This document shows, one piece after another, positions 58,056 through 64,000 of a stretch of 64,000 bases of DNA (position 1 is the first letter of the stretch; each line of letters opens with the position of its first letter). The stretch is from Erinaceus europaeus (lineage: Eukaryota > Chordata > Mammalia > Eulipotyphla > Erinaceidae): positions 64,071,353 through 64,135,352 of the forward strand of contig NC_080175.1 of the NCBI RefSeq assembly GCF_950295315.1. The letters run 5' to 3'. Under the pieces are notes generated by a model. The model saw nothing but the letters and a program-made list of their open reading frames with translations. It ran no database searches and was not told the origin of the DNA. Position numbers and translations under genes: made by a program.

Positions 58056-58768
58056 AGAAAGAAAAATGTTAAGTGAACAAATAGATGTTGATGTTGTGGG
58101 GGGGAAGAAAGTATGTGTAGTTTAAATGATAATTCAGTCCCATTTTCTAGCTGATTTTTGTTTGATCAACTGAAGCAAGTAAAAATTCCTATTCTATCAT
58201 TTAGTAATGATACATCGAGGATGTCTAGCGAGTAAAAGCTCACTGATGCTCTGTCAACTAAACACTCCACTGACTACTGATTTTTGTAGTGGTCCTTTGG
58301 CATTAATTGTGATGATTTTGCTGATTTCCAGTTCAACAATCAGATGAAGCTTGGCAGGACTCTGCACCCACAAATTAAATCTTGATCTTCCTAAGCAATC
58401 ATCACTATCTCCTGAAGAGTGTTGCCTTCAAGGAAAATAATTTTATTTTAGAAATGGAAAGGTCCTTCAGACCTCTCTTCAATGGCTTATGAAAAATCTC
58501 TCCTCACCTGTAATCATATTCTTCTTCACTTTCCCTATAATATCTTACATATAACATGCTCTATAATCAATTTAAGTCATTTGAAGAAGGCAACAAAAAA
58601 TAAAATCATTTTGTGAAGCATCATGTAATAACAACAACCATTTAAAAGGTAAAGCATATCTTGAAATATCTGGAGGATTTGGGCATATAACCATTTAAAG
58701 AAGAAAGATAAGGATGACAGCCTGAATAATAATTTATGAGGTACTGCTATTATTTATTTATTTTTATT
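58056..58768. other. Unique AT-rich DNA, no gene seen
   Basis: No repeat or coding frame recognised. Confidence 0.5.
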
Positions 58769-59290
58769 TTTTTATTTATAAAAAGGAAACTGACAAAACC
58801 ATAGGATGAGAGGGGTACAGCTTCGCACAATTCCCACGACCAGACCTCCATATACCATCCCCTCCCCTGATAGCTTTCCTATTCTTTAACCGTGGAGAGT
58901 ATGGACCCAAGATCATCGTGGGATGCAGAAGGTTGAAGGTCTGGCTTCTGTAATTGCTTCCTGGCTGAACATGGGTGTTGACAGGTCAATTCATACTCCC
59001 AGCCTGTCTCTCTCTTTCCCTAGTGGGAAAGGGCTCTGGGGAAGCAGAGCTCCAATGCACATTGGTGGGGTTGTCTGTCCAGGGAAGTCTGGTCACATCC
59101 TGCTAGCATCTGGAACCTGGTGGCTGAAAAGAGAGTTAACATACAAAGCCAAACAAATTGCTGAACAATTATGGACCTAACGGCTGGAATAGTGCAGAAG
59201 AAGTGTTGGAGGGTCCTCTATTTTGTAGATAGCTAGTAGGCATATTTTAGTTATATTTCAAAGAGACTATAGCTATACTAGTGTTTTTAT
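58769..59290 (-). mobile_element. L1 3' UTR
   Basis: Minus-orientation L1 3' end: T-rich start, 'aggatgagaggggtacag', 'ggcttctgtaattgcttc' and 'gagagttaacatacaaagcc'. The part beyond 59210 ('ttttgtagatagctagtag') marks a subfamily shared with 59900-60418. Confidence 0.88.
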
Positions 59291-59374
59291 TATAACTATT
59301 CCTTTGCCATATGAATCTTAAGTTGCGTAAAAATTTTTTATAAAGAATTGATGAAGAAATGAAGGGAAGTGCCG

Positions 59375-59575
59375 GGTGGTGGCGCACCAGGTTGAGCATA
59401 CCTGTTACAGTGCACAAGGACCTGGGTTCTAGCACCCAGTCCCCACCTGCAGGGGGAAGTCTTTGTGAGTGGTGAAGCAGTGCTGCAGATGTCTCTCTGT
59501 CTCTCTCCCTCTCTGTCACCCACTCATTTCTTAATTTCTGGCTCTCTCTATACAACAAATAAAGATATATATTTT
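59375..59575 (+). mobile_element. ERI-related SINE, 'acctgttacag' variant
   Basis: Head 'gccgggtggtggcgcaccag', 'tgggttctagcacccagtcc', CT-rich body and an AATAAAG tail. Confidence 0.88.
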
Positions 59576-59589
59576 TTATTTAAAAAATT

Positions 59590-59832
59590 AATATGTATTT
59601 TCCCTTTTTGTTGCCCTTTTTTATTGTTGTAGTTATCATTGTTGTTATTGATGTCTTCATTTTTAGATAGGGCAGAGAGAAATGGAGAGAGGAGGGGAAG
59701 ACATAGAGATGGAGAGAAAGACGGACACCTGCAGACCTGCTTTAATGCCTGTGAAGCGACTCCCCTGCAGGTGGGGAGTCCGGGGCTCCAACTGGGATCC
59801 TTACACTGGTCCTTGCGCTTTGCGCCATGTGT
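59590..59832 (-). mobile_element. ERI-like SINE, truncated head
   Basis: Minus strand: the copy begins within the head ('cgcaaagcgcaaggacc') and lacks about 40 bp of its 5' end; the body and CAA-type tail are present. Confidence 0.88.
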
Positions 59833-59899
59833 AAATATAGATAATTAAAAAAAATAATAACATAATTATTGAAGAAATGAAGTTAAATATTTTTTGCTT

Positions 59900-60438
59900 T
59901 TTTTAAAAAAAGTATTTATATAAAGGAAACACTGACAATAATCATAGGATAAGAGGGGTAGAACTCCACACAATTCCCACCACCAGAAAACTCTGTATCC
60001 CATCCCCTCCCCTGATAGCTTTCCCATTCTTTATCCCTCTGGGAGTATGGACCCAGGGTCATTCTGGGGTGCAGAAGGTGGAAAGTCTGGCTTCTGTAAT
60101 TGCTTCCCTGCATGGGCATTGACAGGTTGACTCATACTCCCAGCCTATCTCTGTTGTTCCCTAGTGGGGCGGGGTTCTGGGGAAGCAGGGCTCCAGGACA
60201 TATTGGTGGGGTCATCTGTCCAGGGAAGTCTGGTTGATATCATGCTAGCATCTGGAACCTGGTGGCTGAAAAAAGAGTTAACATACAAAGCCAAACAAAC
60301 TGTTGACTAATCCTGAATCTAAAGGCTGGAATAGTTCAGATGAACATCTGTGGGTGTCTCCATTTTGTATATAGTTAGTAGTCCTATTTTAGTTATATTC
60401 CAAAGAGCCCATGACTATACCTTTTTTTTTTTTTTTTT
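59900..60438 (-). mobile_element. L1 3' UTR
   Basis: Same subfamily as 58769-59290 and the same order of phrases; a T tract of about 18 bases at 60421-60438 borders the right side. Confidence 0.87.
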
Positions 60439-61524
60439 GCTTTTAAGGCAGCAGTACTACACTGGTGGTCTGTCAAATAATGCTCTTTTATGATTATAAT
60501 AAATATTTTACAAGTATCAGTGCTGCCTGAAGTAATATATTTGTTACATAATCCTTAGATAGCTTTTAAATTATTGATTATTAATTATTCAATATGCTTA
60601 TTAATTATTTTCTATCAAATAAAATAAACAGCTCTAGATTTTGGTTTTTTTACAGTTATGATAATACAGATTTTTTCAGTCAATAATAATATTAGATATA
60701 TTAACCAGTTGTCAATCTTAAAGATTACATCCGTGATTGAAATAACTCCAAATTTATGTGTGTTGAATCCTCTTTGCCTCTATTGAAATAATAAGTTAAT
60801 ATACAAATAAGTGTGATCTGGATATCAAATTTATTTTTATTCTATATTTTTTTATTGGAAGGAATTAATGGTTTACAGTAAACACAGTTGTTGATACATG
60901 TGTAAAATTTCTGTTTGTTGCAAATCAGGTATCCAAATCTTGTGAGCAATCACTTTGATCTCTTCCTAGCCCTTACTATTTTTGAGGCTGTTTATGTTTG
61001 TTTTTATGTTAAATTTATATCACATTGGAAACTGAAAATACTACTAAAAGCATTAACTGGACTGTCTACATTGGAAATAACAGACTATAAAGTGCCAGAT
61101 GCTAGATATCTTTTTCGGGATCGCATATTTGTTCGTTTGTTATGTTTTGTGTTCTTTGAAATGTAAAAATAAACCCTAGCTTAGAGGCATAAACTACAGC
61201 CAAACATTAAATTGTGGGTTGTATTTACCAATACTTGGTTTAGATAACTGATCTCTGTGAGCCATATAGTAACAGACAAAAGGAAAAATTAACATAGCCC
61301 TCAGGAAGAGATTGAAGTACCAGACATATTTTCATGCATTCTGATCTTGCACTGCTGGTGACAGAAGAAGAATACATTTGTCAGACCACTTGCTGCACAC
61401 TTCAGCCTAGATTCTTTGTTGTTTAGTGCTAGTAAAATCCCTATCATACACAGGATGCTGAGATTAATAATGAGCTGTGTTTGGGGTAGCACATACCATT
61501 CAGATTCTCTGTCAGAATTTGAAT
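60439..61524. other. Mostly unique AT-rich DNA
   Basis: A short old L1 3' end may lie at 60845-60930 (minus, 'ggaattaatggtttacagta'). No coding frame that I can support. Confidence 0.5.
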
Positions 61525-62520
61525 GAAGATTATTTTTTTATTTATTTATAAAACAAAAATACCAACAAGGCCATAGAACAAGAGGGGTACAACTCCACAC
61601 AATTTCCACCACCCTCTCCCTTGAAAGCTTTCCTATAGTTTTTATTCCTCTGGAGCATGGACACAATATCATTATTCGATGCAGAGGGTCGAAGGTCTGG
61701 CTTCTGTACTTTGTTCTCTGTTGAACATAGATATTGGCAGGTGGATCCATACTCCCAGACTGTCTCTAGCTCCTTACTGGGGCAGAGCTCTGGGGAGGTG
61801 GGATTCCAGGATATAATGGTAAAGTTATCTGCCCAAATAAATCAGGTTGGCATCATGGTAGATCTGCAACTTGTTAGCTGATAAAGCATTAAGATATAAA
61901 ACAGGAAAAGTTATTTAATAATCAGGAAACTAAAGGCAAGAATATAGCAGATACGATTTGAGGTATCCACTTTGGAAAAAACTAGTAGGTCTATGTTAGG
62001 TATAGTCCAAGAGTATCATGGTATGACTAGGTTTTGCCTGAGCTTGACAGCTAACATGCAGGAGGACCAAAGGTGTTGTATGCGGAGATGGTGTCAGATT
62101 TGCAAATAGGACAAGAAAGCTGGATCAGGGAAAAGAGTAGCTCCCAAATAGGGAAAAAATATATATAAATATTATTAACTGTAAACTCAATTGATTTGAT
62201 GAGGGGCCCATATTCAGCACAGGAGCCTATGTAACCTCTGCATCCCTGTCAATCTGAGTTCGAGTTTTGTGTCATAGCTAGGAATATTCTAGGCTGCACT
62301 CATGGCTGGACCCATCTTCCTTGAGTGGTAGAGTATGTTGGCCCAACCTCCCTTCAGAGAATGGGGCAGTCCTTACTATTGTTGATCCACATTGAGGACA
62401 AGCTCCTGCAGGGTGCCGCAAAGGGGTTCCTGATGAAGGTGACCAGAAAGGGATCTGCTAGAGATCTAGGCTGAAGATTTGAGGGGTATCAACACTCTTC
62501 CGTCTACTCAGTGATTGAGT
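61525..62520 (-). mobile_element. Old L1 3' UTR, long copy
   Basis: Minus-orientation older L1 3' UTR. It matches 34435-35080 in its first half and extends further ('gcttgacagctaac', then the Leu-rich-free GC-richer part to about 62520). Confidence 0.78.
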
Positions 62521-63207
62521 ATATTTCTTTAATATAAAACTGGCTATGGCTTTTCCTTTACACTAGATATCACATTAGTCATATTAGTTGCAAAGTATAT
62601 ACAAATTAAACATTTGAGAACTGTCAAAATGAGTAACAGTTGAGAAGTAAGAAGTACTGAACAAGCTGTAAGAGCATCCGAGACTCATATTCCAGTTTTA
62701 CCTTTTATTTATAAAGGTTCTACTCTTAAGTGTTTGGCTATAAGAGTTCATGTTCCTTAAATAAAATACTATGATAATAACAATAAAAGACCTTAATTGT
62801 TCAATTTTCAACAGTATACACTTAAAGACATTTTTGGAAAAAGACATGAAGAATATTTACATGGTATTTGTGATCATAAGAACAATACTGTGTTAGCTAA
62901 GTATAGTATTATTAATAAAAGTAGCTGATTTCTCTTTAGTGCAGTAAGTAAGCATTTAGAAAAAAAGATTTAGTAAAATTTTTAGTTTCAAGATGATTTA
63001 ACCGGCTGTACAAATGCTAATTCTATTTTTTTTCCACTTGGGACATCTATGATGATTTTAATGCTCTATTTATAATTTCTTCCAGCAGTAAAAATAAAAA
63101 AAAAATGTCTTCAGCAATGAGTTTGATAAAATCGTGTAAAGACTTGTAATACAAGAACAAGTATAATTTTAAAATTATACCACAATCACCAATTTATATA
63201 AAAAATA
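62521..63207. other. Unique AT-rich DNA, no gene seen
   Basis: No repeat or coding frame recognised. Confidence 0.5.
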
Positions 63208-63222
63208 AAATTAAACAGCCAA

Positions 63223-63448
63223 GGGAGTCAGGCAGTAACTCAGCGGGTTAAGTGCAGGTGGTGCAAAGCACAAGGACCGGCATAAGGATCCCAGTTCGAG
63301 CCGCTAGCTCCCCACCTGCAGGGGAGTCGCTTCACAGGTACTGAAGCAGGTCTGCAGGTGTCTCTCTTTCTCTCCCCCTCTCTGTCTTCCCCTCCTCTCT
63401 CCATTTCTCTCTGTCCTATCCAACAACAATAATAACTACAACTATAAA
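63223..63448 (+). mobile_element. ERI-like SINE, short-tail form
   Basis: A complete copy with a short tail, flanked by aaattaaacagccaa at 63208-63222 and aaattaaatagccaa at 63449-63463 (one mismatch in 15). Confidence 0.95.
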
Positions 63449-63598
63449 AAATTAAATAGCCAATGAATAAAATATGAAATTCAAAAAGAGACTCAAAGTG
63501 AACTCTATTCCATACCTGTGATCCGGCTTTATCCTAGTTTACTTTTTGAACAATTGACAATTTTGTTAAATGTTTTTTTTAAGAAAATAAGAATCTTA

Positions 63599-63760
63599 GG
63601 GGCAGGCGACCATATACCTGGTTTAGCGCACATAGTACTAGATGCAAGAACACACATAAGTACCAAAGTTCCAGTTTCCATTGCTCACCTGCAACAGGAA
63701 GTGGTGACACAGGTCTGCAGGTGTGTCTCTCTCTCTCTCTCTTTACAATGCCTATTTTCC
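63599..63760 (+). mobile_element. Old ERI-related SINE
   Basis: Decayed head ('ggcaggcgaccatatacctg') with 'acaggtctgcaggtgtgtct' and a (TC)n run at 63726-63741. Confidence 0.7.
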
Positions 63761-63934
63761 TTTATTTTCTTCATCTCTAGAAAATCACTTTTAAGGAAAA
63801 TATTTGCATACGATGATAGATGGAAAAAACAAAATTAAAGGATGAAAAAAATCAGATTGGTTATGGACTCAGTAGCAACCTCAGAAGCTAGAAGAGAGTG
63901 AATATACCTTTTACATTCTGAGAAAATTTTCTTT

Positions 63935-64000
63935 TTTCTTAATTTATTTTTTATTTCAGAAAGGATAAATTAACAAAAACATAGGGTAGAAGGGGTACAA
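63935..64000 (-). mobile_element. L1 3' end cut by the window edge
   Basis: T-rich start followed by 'agaaaggataaattaacaaa' and 'gtagaaggggtacaa', the 3' end of the L1 UTR in minus orientation. It continues beyond the window. Confidence 0.85.

Overview
This is a mammalian nuclear DNA window that reads as an AT-rich gene desert filled with retrotransposons. I see no host protein-coding exon, rRNA, functional tRNA or CRISPR. The many copies of a tRNA-derived SINE that opens with a 'gggagtcgggc...gcagcgggttaagcg' head and ends in CAA/TAA-rich tails match my memory of the hedgehog (Erinaceidae) ERI SINE families, so Erinaceus or a close relative is my inference. A species call needs a database search.

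Layout. 1-4094: unique AT-rich DNA with SINE pieces, (TG)n and (AT)n tracts and an old minus-strand L1 remnant. 4094-11909: one SINE split by a full-length minus-strand L1 (about 7.5 kb); both insertions keep 15-bp target-site duplications (TSDs). The L1 has an intact ORF1, an ORF2 broken by a single in-frame stop, and a 5' UTR built from repeated units that each carry a YY1-like site. 12-14.8 kb: unique DNA with a small inverted repeat. 14828-17631: a stacked nest of an inverted L1, an ERV-like composite with outward-facing LTR ends, and a second L1. 17.7-29.3 kb: SINEs and a decayed L1. 29324-31479: an L1 with internal inversion and perfect 18-bp TSDs. 31767-32193: a solo LTR with 6-bp TSDs. 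32.6-43.2 kb: L1 3' ends, old SINEs and another inverted L1 (41451-43167).

44564-50531 is the most unusual part. Two arms of about 2.2 kb, nearly identical wherever I compared them, face each other around a 1.3-kb spacer. A 240-bp block just outside the right arm recurs inside the spacer in the opposite orientation and in permuted order. A solo LTR without TSDs sits exactly on the junction between arm and block in the left copy. This looks like a circularly permuted inverted duplication, or a template-switching product, with a retroviral LTR at the breakpoint. An assembly error must be excluded.

50.5-64 kb: more SINEs, a 5'-truncated plus-strand L1 with 14-bp TSDs (53361-56090), another LTR (57138-57639) and several old L1 3' ends. 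The elements do not form a pathway. Their relation is parasitic and historical: L1 supplies the machinery for itself and, by family knowledge, for the SINEs, and the nesting gives a relative order of insertion.
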